Below are positions 11,425-20,638 of a DNA stretch of 64,000 bases, piece after piece. The stretch is from Marinobacter algicola DG893 (GTDB lineage Bacteria; Pseudomonadota; Gammaproteobacteria; Pseudomonadales; Oleiphilaceae): positions 105,483 to 169,482 of the forward strand of contig NZ_ABCP01000005.1 of NCBI RefSeq assembly GCF_000170835.1, written 5' to 3'. A program made the position numbers and the translations under genes. Position 1 is the stretch's first letter; each line of letters begins with the position of its first letter. The notes under the pieces were generated by a model. It saw nothing but the letters and a program-made list of their open reading frames with translations. It was not told the origin of the DNA and searched no databases.

Positions 11425-12012
11425 ATGACATCGAACGACACCCGCAATCACATTATCCACACCGGCGCCGACCTGATTGGTCAAAAAGGCTTCGGCGCGA
11501 CGGGCATCAATGCCGTGCTGACCGCCGCCGGTGTACCCAAAGGGTCGTTCTACCATTACTTTAGCAGCAAGAACGATTTCGGGTTGGCTGTCATCGACAC
11601 CTTTGCGCAGGAATACGACACTAAGCTGGATCGGATTCTGAACGACCACACCCGCTCGGCGGTGGATCGGCTCAGAGCTTACTTCGACACTGGCCTGGAA
11701 ACCATGACCAGCTGCGAATTCACCCGGGGCTGCCTGATTGGCAATCTTGGCCAAGAGCTGGCCGGGCAGAACGAAACCTTCCGCAGGCGCCTGGACACCG
11801 TTTTCCAGGGTTGGGAAAAACGCTTTGAGCGTTGTGTTGAAGAGGCTCGCCAGGCCGGCGATATCGATGCATCCATCGGTCCTGCCGACGTAGCCAGCTT
11901 TCTGCTTTCCGGCTGGGAAGGCGCCATTCTCAGAGCCAAGGTTCTGAAGTCTACCGAGCCCATGGAGCGGTTTGTGCGGGTCTTTTTCCGCCAATGTCTT
12001 GGTATTCACTGA
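11425..12012 (+). CDS. TetR-family regulator, NemR/AcuR-like
   Basis: 195 residues. An N-terminal TetR helix-turn-helix (~10-55, with INAVLTAAGVPKGSFYHYF) is followed by a ligand domain containing two close cysteines in TSCEFTRGCLIGNL (~95-107). NemR uses cysteine chemistry to sense electrophiles such as quinones, methylglyoxal and bleach; the cysteines here are in the corresponding region. Its neighbours, frmA and an old-yellow-enzyme reductase, are the classic NemR-type targets, and the paired operators support that. Calling it NemR itself would be an assumption, so no symbol is given. Confidence 0.88.
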   Translation: MTSNDTRNHIIHTGADLIGQKGFGATGINAVLTAAGVPKGSFYHYFSSKNDFGLAVIDTFAQEYDTKLDRILNDHTRSAVDRLRAYFDTGLETMTSCEFTRGCLIGNLGQELAGQNETFRRRLDTVFQGWEKRFERCVEEARQAGDIDASIGPADVASFLLSGWEGAILRAKVLKSTEPMERFVRVFFRQCLGIH

Positions 12013-12037
12013 ACACCCACATTTTTTTCAGTCATTT

Positions 12038-12055
12038 CTAGTAGACTGGTCTAAT
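12038..12055. promoter_or_regulatory. NemR-like operator, copy 2
   Basis: CTAGTAGACTGGTCTAAT, the second copy of the element in front of the TetR gene (shared consensus CTAGWMGACYGGTCTAAT), lies 33 bp upstream of the nemA start where a repressor would block the promoter. Confidence 0.72.
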
Positions 12056-12087
12056 TACACTCAGTTAATCCTCAAGGAGAGTGATCC

Positions 12088-13209
12088 ATGAACAATGTAA
12101 ACGACGCACTGTTTCAACCGCACGATCTCGGCACCCTCACACTGCCCAACCGCGTGCTGATGTCGCCCCTGACCCGTTCCCGCTCCCGTCAGCCTGGGGA
12201 TGTGCCGAACGACATGAACGCGCAGTACTACCAGCAGCGTGCCGGCGCAGGGCTGATCATCAGCGAAGCGACCCAGGTGTCACCGCAGGGCAAGGGTTAT
12301 GCCTTTACGCCAGGTATCCACTCGGAAGAGCAGATTGAGGGCTGGCGCAAGGTCACCAGCGCGGTACACATGGCCGGCGGTCGCATTCACATGCAGCTCT
12401 GGCACGTTGGCCGAATTTCCCATACGGCGCTGCAGCCAGATGGCAACCAGCCTGTGGCACCATCGGCGATCAAACCCGAGGGCGCCAAGACTTTCATCAG
12501 CGCCGACTCCGGCATGGTGGACGTGCCCGAGCCCAGAGCTCTTGAAGCCAGCGAGATGGCAGACATCGTGGAACAGTACCGCCAGGGCGCCCTGAATGCC
12601 AAAGCGGCCGGGTTTGATGGTGTTGAAGTACACGCCGCCAACGGATACCTGCTGGACCAGTTTCTCAAGAGCGGCAGCAACCACCGCAGTGATGAGTTTG
12701 GTGGCTCCGTTGAAAACCGGATGCGCCTGCCATTGATGGTGATCGAAGCCGTGATCGGCGTGTGGGGCAAGGACAATGTCGGTGTTCGGGTCAGCCCGAC
12801 CGGCAGTTTCAACGCCATGTACGACGAGGACCCTGTCGAAACCTTTGGTGAATTCGCGAAACGGCTGAACGATCTGGGCATCAGCTACATCGAGGTCGTG
12901 GAAGACTCTTTCCAGGGCAACCATGCCAATGGTCGTCCGGAATCCGTCATCGATGCCATCCGGGCTGGATTCAACGGCACTTACATCGCCAACGGTGCCT
13001 ACACCGCTGAAGAAGCGCGCCAGCGCATCGGCAATGGTCGCTGTGACCTGGTGACCTTTGGCCGTCCGTTTATCGCCAACCCCGATTTGCCAGAGCGCTT
13101 TCGCCAACACGCGGAGCTGAACAAATGGGATGACAGCACCTTCTACGGTGGCGATGAGCGTGGTTACACCGATTACCCAACACTGAAAGAACTCGAAATC
13201 AGTGCCTGA
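12088..13209 (+). CDS. nemA: Old yellow enzyme family alkene reductase
   Basis: 373 residues, full length for the FMN-dependent NemA/OYE family. The active-site pair is in [15 protein letters not shown] (His and Asn that hold the substrate carbonyl), followed by the family stretch [13 protein letters not shown]. It reduces activated alkenes, N-ethylmaleimide, quinones and nitro compounds using NAD(P)H. RBS AAGGAGA lies 8 bp upstream. Controlled in all likelihood by the TetR gene just upstream and followed by an SDR gene in the same direction. Confidence 0.95.
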   Translation: MNNVNDALFQPHDLGTLTLPNRVLMSPLTRSRSRQPGDVPNDMNAQYYQQRAGAGLIISEATQVSPQGKGYAFTPGIHSEEQIEGWRKVTSAVHMAGGRIHMQLWHVGRISHTALQPDGNQPVAPSAIKPEGAKTFISADSGMVDVPEPRALEASEMADIVEQYRQGALNAKAAGFDGVEVHAANGYLLDQFLKSGSNHRSDEFGGSVENRMRLPLMVIEAVIGVWGKDNVGVRVSPTGSFNAMYDEDPVETFGEFAKRLNDLGISYIEVVEDSFQGNHANGRPESVIDAIRAGFNGTYIANGAYTAEEARQRIGNGRCDLVTFGRPFIANPDLPERFRQHAELNKWDDSTFYGGDERGYTDYPTLKELEISA

Positions 13210-13240
13210 ACAGCACTGCCACACGAAAAGGAGTCAGACC

Positions 13241-13990
13241 ATGAGCAACACCAACGACCCAATCAATAGCAAGGTTGTGATTATTACCGGCGCCAGCAGT
13301 GGCCTGGGTGAAGCCACGGCTCGCCGCCTCGCGGCAAGGGGAGCCCGGCTGGTGCTTGCAGCCCGGCGCGAAGACCGCCTGTCCAAACTGGCGGAAGACC
13401 TGAAAGCCGAAGGTGCCGAGGCCATCTGGCAGGTCACCGACGTGACCGACCGCAATCAGGTGGAGTCCCTGGCCGCTGCAGCGAAAGAAGCCTTCGGCCG
13501 GATCGATGTGCTGATCAACAACGCCGGCCTGATGCCACTGGCACCACTGGACGCCCTGAAGGTCGATGAGTGGGACCAGATGGTGGACGTCAACATTAAA
13601 GGCGTGATGTATGGCATCGCGGCTGTGCTACCGACCATGCGGGAACAACACAGCGGGCACGTGATCAACCTGTCATCCGTCGCCGGACACAAACTGTTCC
13701 CGGGTGCCGCTGTTTACTGCGCCACCAAATACGCGGTGAAGGCGCTGTCTGAGGGCTTGCGTATGGAAGCCGGTGACGAGATCCGCAGCACTAACATCTC
13801 ACCGGGCGCCATCGCGACCGAGCTCACCAGCACCATCACCGACCCGGATGCAAAACAAGCGGCAGACGAGCTCTATAAGGTAGCGATCGATTCCGACGCA
13901 GTGGCCCGGGCCATCGTTTACGCCATCGAACAGCCCGCGGACGTGGATATCAACGAAATTATCCTGCGCCCAACGGCACAAGAGCTGTAA
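13241..13990 (+). CDS. Short-chain dehydrogenase/reductase
   Basis: 249 residues. The start is the ATG preceded by AAAAGGAG, which places the gene 31 bp after nemA. Classical SDR features: cofactor loop TGASSGLG (~residues 14-21), NNAG, catalytic Ser in NLSSVAG, and YCATK (YxxxK). It is most similar in style to serine 3-dehydrogenase/YdfG-like SDRs often paired with OYE genes. Probably part of the NemR-like regulon and reduces carbonyls; the substrate is not predictable. Confidence 0.92.
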   Translation: MSNTNDPINSKVVIITGASSGLGEATARRLAARGARLVLAARREDRLSKLAEDLKAEGAEAIWQVTDVTDRNQVESLAAAAKEAFGRIDVLINNAGLMPLAPLDALKVDEWDQMVDVNIKGVMYGIAAVLPTMREQHSGHVINLSSVAGHKLFPGAAVYCATKYAVKALSEGLRMEAGDEIRSTNISPGAIATELTSTITDPDAKQAADELYKVAIDSDAVARAIVYAIEQPADVDINEIILRPTAQEL

Positions 13991-14000
13991 AGTCTGAATA

Positions 14001-14037
14001 GCCGTAACGCCGCCATCACGATTGGCGGCCTTACGGC
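14001..14037 (+). terminator. Hairpin after the SDR gene
   Basis: GCCGTAA...GCCGCC/GGCGGC...TTACGGC forms a long stem around a short loop 10 bp after the SDR stop. There is no T tract, so it is either a weak or factor-assisted terminator or simply an mRNA-stabilising hairpin. Confidence 0.5.
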
Positions 14038-14100
14038 AATCTAACCGCCCTCAAGCAACGTAATACCCCGTGTATTTTCCGCACTCTGAGGTTCCGCACC

Positions 14101-15423
14101 GTGGTCAGCCTTTACTGGTTCACGCGAGACCTGCGTCTCCATGACAACGCAGCCCTTCTGGCCGCCTCAAAGTCGGACATGCTGCTCTGCGTCTACGTGG
14201 TTGACCCTCGATGGTTTGTCCCCGGCCCGTTTCAGTGCAGAGCCCTGGGCGCACATCGCTGGCGGTTTCTATGGCAAAGCCTGATCTCGCTGGAACGGGA
14301 CCTTCGACCGTTGGGACAACGGCTTCACATCGCCTTTGGGAAACCGGAGCAGGTGATTCCCGACCTTGTACACGATCACAACATAAACCGAGTAATACGT
14401 TCCCGACTTCCGGGTACACGGGAAGCGGTCCAGTGGAAAAGCCTCAGAGACAAGCTGCCGCAAACGGTTTTCCAACAGTTCGAGACTCTCAGCCTGTTCA
14501 CTGAAGGCTCCCTGCCGATGGATCTGTCGCACCTGCCGGACACCTTCTCCCAATTCCGGAAACAGGTGGAGAAGACCGGCAACCGGAACTCCGAACGGCT
14601 GCGAATCCGCACCCTGACAGCACTCCCCCCTGCGCCCGGATACCCACAGGACAACCGCGGGGAATGCCCGGCCATTGCCGAACCACGCCACCCTATCGGA
14701 TTTAGAGGAGGGGAATCCGCAGGACTTGAACGCCTGAACGACTATCTGTTCGTCAATCACCGCATCGCCCACTATAAAGAAACCCGCAATGCACTGGACG
14801 AGGCCGACGCATCTTCCCGGCTATCGCCCTGGCTGGCGAACGGGGCTCTGTCCGCCCGGGAAGTCGCCGACACCATCAGCGACTACGAAAACCAGCATGT
14901 GAAGAATGAGTCCACTTACTGGTTGTGGTTCGAGTTATTGTGGCGGGAATATTTTTACTGGTACGCGCTAAAGCACGGCGCCAGCCTGTTCCACCGCGAC
15001 GGTGTTCAACAAAAGAAACGGTCGACGTCTTTCTACCCTCACCGATTCAAGGCCTGGTGCGCCGGCAGCACCGAATATCCGCTGGTCAATGCGGCCATGA
15101 ACCAGCTGCGTGAAACCGGCTACATCAGCAACCGCAGCCGCCAGATCGTCGCCAGCTGCCTGGTCAACGAGCTGGAACTGGACTGGCGCTATGGCGCCGC
15201 CTGGTTCGAGGAACAACTGGTGGATTACGATGTAGCGAGCAACTATGGCAACTGGCAGTATCAGGCTGGCGTGGGTGCCGACCCAAAGGGACCACGGCAT
15301 TTCAATCTTGAGAAGCAGGCCCGCCAGTTCGATCCGGACGGCGACTTCGTCAAACGCTGGCGGGGCAATGTGGCGCAACCAGTCGGACTGCATCTGGTTG
15401 ATGCCGCTGACTGGCCAGTGTGA
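14101..15423 (+). CDS. DASH-type cryptochrome / photolyase
   Basis: 440 residues beginning with GTG. The N-terminal photolyase domain starts LYWFTRDLRLHDN; the FAD-binding C-terminal half contains LWFELLWREYFYWY, SNRSRQIVASCL and YDVASNYGNWQY, the pattern of DASH cryptochromes. These enzymes bind FAD and a folate antenna and repair pyrimidine dimers in single-stranded or looped DNA, with possible signalling roles. It stands alone after the hairpin; DUF6231 follows by 36 bp. Confidence 0.9.
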   Translation: MVSLYWFTRDLRLHDNAALLAASKSDMLLCVYVVDPRWFVPGPFQCRALGAHRWRFLWQSLISLERDLRPLGQRLHIAFGKPEQVIPDLVHDHNINRVIRSRLPGTREAVQWKSLRDKLPQTVFQQFETLSLFTEGSLPMDLSHLPDTFSQFRKQVEKTGNRNSERLRIRTLTALPPAPGYPQDNRGECPAIAEPRHPIGFRGGESAGLERLNDYLFVNHRIAHYKETRNALDEADASSRLSPWLANGALSAREVADTISDYENQHVKNESTYWLWFELLWREYFYWYALKHGASLFHRDGVQQKKRSTSFYPHRFKAWCAGSTEYPLVNAAMNQLRETGYISNRSRQIVASCLVNELELDWRYGAAWFEEQLVDYDVASNYGNWQYQAGVGADPKGPRHFNLEKQARQFDPDGDFVKRWRGNVAQPVGLHLVDAADWPV

Positions 15424-15459
15424 TACTGGTCATTCCATTCTGGACGGACACAGCAAACC

Positions 15460-15939
15460 ATGACCACCCCCCACCAGGCCCTGGCCCGTATTATCGACAC
15501 CTGCCAACCCGCCACACTGGTGGTTTGCGGCGAAATCGCTGGCGAGGTCGGGAACCACTGGTGCCAGCACCACAGCGAGTCGGCCATGACCACGCTGGAT
15601 ACCAGCACGCCCAATGACGCCTTTCCGCTGCCAGAGACCCAGGACCTGGCCCTGGTCACCAATACGCTCGAACACCTGAGCCACGACGAGGGTCAGGTTC
15701 TGCTGGGACAACTGCGCAACTACGGCACCCACCAGATCGCCGTTGTGGTGACAGACTGCCCCGGGTGGTCGTTTACGGACTTCATCGGGCTGGGCTTCCG
15801 CAGGCAGGCCGAGCTTGGCGACGAAAACAACCCACTCACGCTCTACACCTACAACATTGACAGCTACAACCACAAACGCGCCTGGAACAACCCGGACAAC
15901 TGGGCCAACCCTGAGATGTGGGGCAAAGCCTGGTGGTGA
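15460..15939 (+). CDS. DUF6231 protein
   Basis: 159 residues, soluble, no signal peptide. The stretch LALVTNTLEHLSHDEGQVLL resembles the motif region of a reduced SAM-methyltransferase-like fold, and the C-terminus is rich in Asn and Trp (NNPDNWANPEMWGKAWW). DUF6231 is a family of unknown function common in Pseudomonas and Marinobacter. It follows the cryptochrome gene and converges on the fructosamine-kinase-like gene; no function can be assigned. Confidence 0.75.
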   Translation: MTTPHQALARIIDTCQPATLVVCGEIAGEVGNHWCQHHSESAMTTLDTSTPNDAFPLPETQDLALVTNTLEHLSHDEGQVLLGQLRNYGTHQIAVVVTDCPGWSFTDFIGLGFRRQAELGDENNPLTLYTYNIDSYNHKRAWNNPDNWANPEMWGKAWW

Positions 15940-15949
15940 CCCGCTGCCT

Positions 15950-16705
15950 TTACAGTGAGGAAATCACCTCAAGATTGTGGCGACAGGCGTCCAGGTAGGA
16001 AGCCCCAAAAAGATTGTAGTGATTGAGCGTGTGGTACAGGTTGTAAACGGCTCGCTTGGTCTCGTAGACATCCGTTCTGGGATAGGCACGGTCATAAGCA
16101 CGATAAAAAGCCGAGGAAAAGCCACCAAACAGCTCCGTCATGGCAATGTCCGCTTCCCGGTCACCGTAATAAACGGCGGGATCAATCAACCATGGCCCGG
16201 CGCTGTCGAACAGGACATTACCGGACCATAAGTCACCGTGGAGCAGGCTTGGGTGTTCGCAATGCTCATTCAGAAACCGGGCCAGCTCGTCGCCCTGGTG
16301 ATTAAGCACCGTTTCAAACTCTTTCCGGACATGGGCATTGCCGATCATGCCGACCTGCACACCCAGCCGATCTCTCAGGAAAAACGCGCCCCAATTATCC
16401 GTCAGGCGATTTTTCTGTGGTGACAACCCAATCATGTTATCGGCGTCGAACCCGTACTCGGGCTGACGTACCGAATGCATTTGCGCCAAGCCCTCGCCAA
16501 GCGCGGCCATGGCTTCCTCGCTCGCCGGGACAGGATGGATCTTCGGAATCACCAGCTCGCGAGCTGATACGGCTTTCACCTCAGGCACGCGCAATCCGCA
16601 GACACCGGCCGTCTTGAGAAGGTCTGCCAAAACCTCGAGACCTCGCGCTTCGCACAACAGTGCATCGGGAAAGGACGAGGGATTCTGTTTCACGAAGTCA
16701 GTCAT
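15950..16705 (-). CDS. Fructosamine kinase family protein
   Basis: 251 residues when started at MTDFVKQNPSSFPDALL, the start matching the family; a longer reading reaches 16798 but the extra stretch is unlike the family. The kinase motifs are LLHGDLWSGNVLF (catalytic loop) and LIDPAVYYGDREADIAM (metal-binding loop). The family phosphorylates ketosamines formed by protein glycation so that they fall off. It is transcribed toward DUF6231. Confidence 0.88.
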   Translation of the reverse strand: MTDFVKQNPSSFPDALLCEARGLEVLADLLKTAGVCGLRVPEVKAVSARELVIPKIHPVPASEEAMAALGEGLAQMHSVRQPEYGFDADNMIGLSPQKNRLTDNWGAFFLRDRLGVQVGMIGNAHVRKEFETVLNHQGDELARFLNEHCEHPSLLHGDLWSGNVLFDSAGPWLIDPAVYYGDREADIAMTELFGGFSSAFYRAYDRAYPRTDVYETKRAVYNLYHTLNHYNLFGASYLDACRHNLEVISSL

Positions 16706-16812
16706 ACCACCAGTATAACCATGATCGGAAATCGTCTCGCAAACACCCTTGGCTTTGTCACGGGCTTCATGGATCATGGAGCTGCAAGGCCATCCCACAC
16801 AGGAATAGCCCG

Positions 16813-17232
16813 ATGACCGGTTTTAACAAGCGCACGGCAAACGAACAGTTGAATCAAGAGGCTGACAAGGTTCACCGCAGAGATGTGGGCGCCCTGCTCG
16901 ACCGCCAGCAAGCCATCGAGGACAAAGTCAGGAACAGTGGCAAACTGAGCCGCTTCAGTACTGACATCCGGCTGATGTTTTCCATGCTGAGAGACCACTG
17001 GCAAGGCAACTATCGGGAAGTACCCTGGAAAAGCATTGCGGCAATAGCCGGAGCCCTTGTTTACGTGCTCAACCCCCTGGATTTGATTCCGGACCTGATA
17101 CTGGGGTTCGGCCTGCTGGACGACGCCGGTGTGGTGGCCGCGTGCCTGGCCATGGTGGAATCAGACCTGCTTCGTTACGCGGCGTGGAAAGATCTTAAAA
17201 CAGAAACACAAACGCTTACGGATAGCGATTGA
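16813..17232 (+). CDS. YkvA family (DUF1232) membrane protein
   Basis: 139 residues. The start is the ATG at MTGFNKRTANEQ. The C-terminal half holds the DUF1232 core VYVLNPLDLIPDLILGFGLLDD with hydrophobic segments (~residues 75-120); the N-terminal half is charged and helical. Function unknown; the family occurs as small membrane-associated proteins. Divergent from the fructosamine kinase gene, and 64 bp before pomA. Confidence 0.85.
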   Translation: MTGFNKRTANEQLNQEADKVHRRDVGALLDRQQAIEDKVRNSGKLSRFSTDIRLMFSMLRDHWQGNYREVPWKSIAAIAGALVYVLNPLDLIPDLILGFGLLDDAGVVAACLAMVESDLLRYAAWKDLKTETQTLTDSD

Positions 17233-17296
17233 TTCGATTGTGGACTACCGTTAATCTTCGAAAGCCCTCTGAATTACAAAACCCTATGGAGCTATT

Positions 17297-18073
17297 GTGG
17301 ATTTTGCCACCCTGATCGGCCTTGTTGGGGCCATCCTGCTTATTGCTTCCGCCGTCATCCTTGGCGTGTCGCCGGATGTCTTTATCAATCCCCCCTCTAT
17401 ACTGATCGTGGTCGGTGGCACCATGCTTGTTGTGCTGGCGAAATTCAGCTTCAGCCAGTTTTTCAGCGCCTTCAAAGTGGCCGCGCGGGCGTTCAAATTC
17501 CGCTTGCCAGACACCCGTGAAAGCATCGATGAACTGATTGAGGTGGCCAATGTTGCCCGCAAGCAAGGTGTGCTGGGCCTGGAAGAGCGTGAAGTGGGCT
17601 CGCCCTTTCTCGGCCAGGGGATACAGATGTTGGTCGATGGTCAGAATGCCGAAACCATCAAACACCTGTTGTCCAAAGAGCGTTTGCTGACGCTGGATCA
17701 CAATCGGTCTGGCGCAAAAGTCTTTACGGCAATGGCCGACGTGGCCCCTGCCATGGGCATGATCGGCACACTCATCGGGCTGGTGCAGATGCTGTCCAAT
17801 ATGGAAGACCCGAAATCCATCGGCCCTGCCATGGCAGTTGCCCTGCTAACCACACTCTACGGCGCCATGATCGCCACCATGATCGCCACCCCCATCGCGG
17901 ACAAACTCTCGCTGCGAATGACCGAGGAAGCACGCCTGCAATCGCTTTATATCGATGCGCTGGTTGCTATCAAGGAAGGCACCAATCCACGGATTATCGA
18001 ACAGATGCTGTCGAGTTACCTGACGCCGAAAGAACGTGAGAAAACCTCAGAAGCCGAGACTGCAGGCGCTTAG
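17297..18073 (+). CDS. pomA: Flagellar motor stator protein PomA/MotA
   Basis: 258 residues starting at GTG. Four membrane helices are visible, with the conserved proline region DVAPAMGMIGTLIGLVQML and the cytoplasmic loop between helices 2 and 3. The sequence is much closer to sodium-type PomA of Vibrio than to proton-type MotA, as expected in a marine swimmer. Forms the stator with the protein encoded 2 bp downstream. Confidence 0.93.
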   Translation: MDFATLIGLVGAILLIASAVILGVSPDVFINPPSILIVVGGTMLVVLAKFSFSQFFSAFKVAARAFKFRLPDTRESIDELIEVANVARKQGVLGLEEREVGSPFLGQGIQMLVDGQNAETIKHLLSKERLLTLDHNRSGAKVFTAMADVAPAMGMIGTLIGLVQMLSNMEDPKSIGPAMAVALLTTLYGAMIATMIATPIADKLSLRMTEEARLQSLYIDALVAIKEGTNPRIIEQMLSSYLTPKEREKTSEAETAGA

Positions 18074-18075
18074 TC

Positions 18076-18993
18076 ATGGACGAATTGCCAGAAGAGGAAA
18101 AAGCGGGCATCCCCGCCTGGGTAGTGACATTCGCGGACCTGATGTCGCTACTGATGTGCTTTTTCGTTCTTCTGTTGTCATTCTCCGAGATCGACGCACA
18201 AAAGTTCAAACAGATCGCCGGCGAACTGTCGAAAGCCTTTGGCGTGCAGCGCGAGGTGCCCGTTCTTGAAGTACCCATGGGCACCAGCCCGATATTCGAT
18301 AAATTTTCTCCGGCACCGCCCGAGCCCACCGTCGTCAACGAAGTCAAACAGACAACCACCGACGAACAGCCGGAACTGGAAACCCTGAAAAGCCCGACGG
18401 ATGTGGCTGTGGAATCCGCCATTCAGGACGAACTTCAGAAGACCCTGGAGCAGGTTCGATCGGTTCTTGAGACAGCCATCGAAGATGGCCGGGTAAATCT
18501 TACCCAGGATCATCATAGAATCATTGTTCGGGTTGAGGAAAAAGGCGCCTTTCCTTCCGGTTCGGCGGACCTGACCTGGGAGTTTGAAGGTCTGTTGCTG
18601 GAAATGGCCGACATACTGGTAGAGATCCCCGGCAAGCTGACCATCGAAGGCCACACCGACGATGTTCCCATCCGCACGCAGCGGTTCTACAGCAACTGGG
18701 ACCTGTCCGCCGCGCGGGCAGCAGCGGTTGCCAACGCACTCCTCGCCGAAGGTAAACTGAAGCCTTCCCGGCTGGCAGTCACCGGTCTTGCGTATACCGA
18801 GCCACGAGTCCCAAACACCTCGTCAGAGAATCGGGCCAAAAATCGCCGAGTGGAAATTATTATCGATCTATCCGGGCCAATTGAGGAACAGGAAATGCGG
18901 TTAAGGGAACTCATGAACCCCAACGCCGATGTATCCGCGGCTCCGGATATCCGCAGTTCCGACGACTCCAGCCAGGACGAACTACAGTGGTAG
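18076..18993 (+). CDS. pomB: Flagellar motor stator protein PomB/MotB
   Basis: 305 residues. The N-terminal helix carries the ion-binding aspartate in FADLMSLLMCFFVLLLSF (~residues 17-34); a linker leads to an OmpA-like peptidoglycan-binding domain with EGHTDDVPIRTQRFYSNWDL and ENRAKNRRVEI (~185-265). Anchors the PomA stator to the cell wall and carries sodium across the membrane. Separated from pomA by two bases. Confidence 0.93.
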   Translation: MDELPEEEKAGIPAWVVTFADLMSLLMCFFVLLLSFSEIDAQKFKQIAGELSKAFGVQREVPVLEVPMGTSPIFDKFSPAPPEPTVVNEVKQTTTDEQPELETLKSPTDVAVESAIQDELQKTLEQVRSVLETAIEDGRVNLTQDHHRIIVRVEEKGAFPSGSADLTWEFEGLLLEMADILVEIPGKLTIEGHTDDVPIRTQRFYSNWDLSAARAAAVANALLAEGKLKPSRLAVTGLAYTEPRVPNTSSENRAKNRRVEIIIDLSGPIEEQEMRLRELMNPNADVSAAPDIRSSDDSSQDELQW

Positions 18994-19003
18994 GCGGCCA
19001 GAT

Positions 19004-19030
19004 TGGTGCATTTACCCCGCAAATGCACCA
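19004..19030. terminator. Stem-loop after pomB
   Basis: TGGTGCATTT and AAATGCACCA form a perfect 10-bp stem around a 7-base loop, 10 bp after the pomB stop. No T tract follows. The arms contain TGCACCA/TGGTGCA, which are NtrC-like half-sites, so a regulatory role for the downstream amt promoter is an alternative. Confidence 0.5.
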
Positions 19031-19077
19031 TTAAAGAGCGTAAACACTCCGCATCTGACTCAATCTCGCCCAACTTC

Positions 19078-19111
19078 AGAGCGGAGAATCTCCTAATTAG
19101 CTCTCCGCTCT
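19078..19111. terminator. Stem-loop upstream of the amt promoter
   Basis: AGAGCGGAGA pairs perfectly with TCTCCGCTCT (10 bp, 14-base loop). It lies 16 bp upstream of the sigma-54-like promoter of amt; it could end pomAB transcription or be part of the amt control region. Confidence 0.45.
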
Positions 19112-19126
19112 AAATTTGCCTCAAAA

Positions 19127-19142
19127 TGGAACACTCCTTGCT
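19127..19142 (+). promoter_or_regulatory. Sigma-54-like promoter of amt
   Basis: TGGAAC-actcc-TTGCT matches the sigma-54 consensus with one change (A for C at the fourth base), 74 bp before the amt start codon. Ammonium transporters are commonly controlled by NtrC and sigma-54, which fits. Confidence 0.68.
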
Positions 19143-19216
19143 TGGTGTGCACGCTATCAATGCACAACCCGCCCGTGACCGGTGGATAAAACCATAAAAT
19201 CAGGAGCAACCAACCC

Positions 19217-20425
19217 GTGGATATCACGAGTGCAGTACACACCCTGACCGAAAGCGCTAACACACTGTTCATTCTGATCGGTGCCATCATGGTACTGGCC
19301 ATGCATGCTGGCTTCGCCTTCCTGGAAGTCGGCACCGTGCGCCACAAGAACCAGGTGAACGCCCTGGTGAAAATCATGACCGACTTCGGCATCTCTGCCG
19401 TGGCCTATTTTTTCATTGGCTACTACATCGCCTACGGCAGCCACTTTATGGCCGGCGCGTCAGAGCTGACCGCCGCCAATGGCTATGACCTGGTGAAGTT
19501 CTTCTTCCTGATGACCTTCGCCGCCGCCATTCCCGCCATTGTTTCCGGCGGTATTGCCGAGCGTGCGAAGTTCTATCCCATGCTCATCGCCTCGGGGCTG
19601 ATCGTGGCGTTTGTATACCCCTTCTTCGAGGGCATGATCTGGAACGGCAACTACGGTTTCCAGGCCTGGCTGGAGAGCCAGTTTGGTGCAGCCTTCCACG
19701 ACTTCGCCGGCTCAGTGGTGGTGCACGCCGTGGGCGGATGGATCGCCCTGGCCGCCGTGCTCCTGCTCGGCGCCCGTAACGGCCGCTACCGCAATGGCCG
19801 TGTGGTGGCCTTTGCCCCCTCCAATATTCCGTTCCTGGCGCTGGGCGCGTGGATTCTCACCGTCGGCTGGTTCGGCTTTAACGTAATGTCCGCGCAGACC
19901 CTGGACGGCATCAGTGGCCTGGTGGCGGTGAACAGCCTGATGGCCATGGTGGGCGGCGTTCTGGTGGCCATGCTGGTGGGCCGCAAAGACCCGGGCTTTA
20001 TCCACAACGGACCGCTCGCCGGCCTGGTGGCGGTGTGCGCCGGTTCGGACCTGATGCACCCCGTCGGTGCGCTGATTACCGGTGGCATCGCCGGCGCCAT
20101 CTTCGTATACATGTTTGAGTGGGCCCAGGACAAGATCGAGCGCCTGGACGATGTATTGGGTGTATGGCCCCTGCACGGTGTGTGCGGCGTATGGGGTGCC
20201 ATTGCCGCCGGCATCTTTGGCCAGGACGCCTTCGGGGGCCTGGGCGGCGTCAGCCTGATGTCGCAGATCATCGGCGCCGTTGCCGGTGTTGTGGTGGCCT
20301 TTGTTGGCGGCCTGATCGTCTACGGTATCGTCAGCGCCATCTCCGGGCTGCGCCTCACGGACGAAGAGGAATTCAACGGTGCAGATGTCAGCATCCACCG
20401 CATCGGCGCTACCTCCGTGGAATAA
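19217..20425 (+). CDS. amt: Ammonium transporter (Amt/Rh family)
   Basis: 402 residues from a GTG start. About eleven membrane helices; family motifs include AGFAFLEVGTVRHKN, the twin-His pore histidine in FAGSVVVHAVGG, and LHGVCGVWGAI. It moves ammonium/ammonia across the inner membrane. No glnK (PII) gene accompanies it, although most amtB genes are in an operon with glnK. Preceded by a sigma-54-like promoter and followed by a terminator, so it is its own unit. Confidence 0.93.
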   Translation: MDITSAVHTLTESANTLFILIGAIMVLAMHAGFAFLEVGTVRHKNQVNALVKIMTDFGISAVAYFFIGYYIAYGSHFMAGASELTAANGYDLVKFFFLMTFAAAIPAIVSGGIAERAKFYPMLIASGLIVAFVYPFFEGMIWNGNYGFQAWLESQFGAAFHDFAGSVVVHAVGGWIALAAVLLLGARNGRYRNGRVVAFAPSNIPFLALGAWILTVGWFGFNVMSAQTLDGISGLVAVNSLMAMVGGVLVAMLVGRKDPGFIHNGPLAGLVAVCAGSDLMHPVGALITGGIAGAIFVYMFEWAQDKIERLDDVLGVWPLHGVCGVWGAIAAGIFGQDAFGGLGGVSLMSQIIGAVAGVVVAFVGGLIVYGIVSAISGLRLTDEEEFNGADVSIHRIGATSVE

Positions 20426-20434
20426 CCCTTGCCC

Positions 20435-20470
20435 GCCAGCCGCCTTTCCTGGCGGCTGGCAATGCTTTTT
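20435..20470 (+). terminator. Rho-independent terminator of amt
   Basis: GCCAGCCGCC and GGCGGCTGGC form a perfect 10-bp GC-rich stem with a 6-base loop, followed by a T-rich tail (five T residues) starting 5 bases later. It begins 10 bp after the amt stop. Confidence 0.85.
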
Positions 20471-20638
20471 ATTGACACTTCCTTTCACCTGGCCTTTGCT
20501 TAAATAACCCGTTCCGGTGATAAACCCACGGTTTGTCGCCAGAGTGGCCTGCCTTTTGCTATTCCGTTACATCATGGAATGGCTGGATATCGACCGTCCA
20601 CATCCGGTGGACGGCGTGTTCAGGAGAGGGTCATGGTT

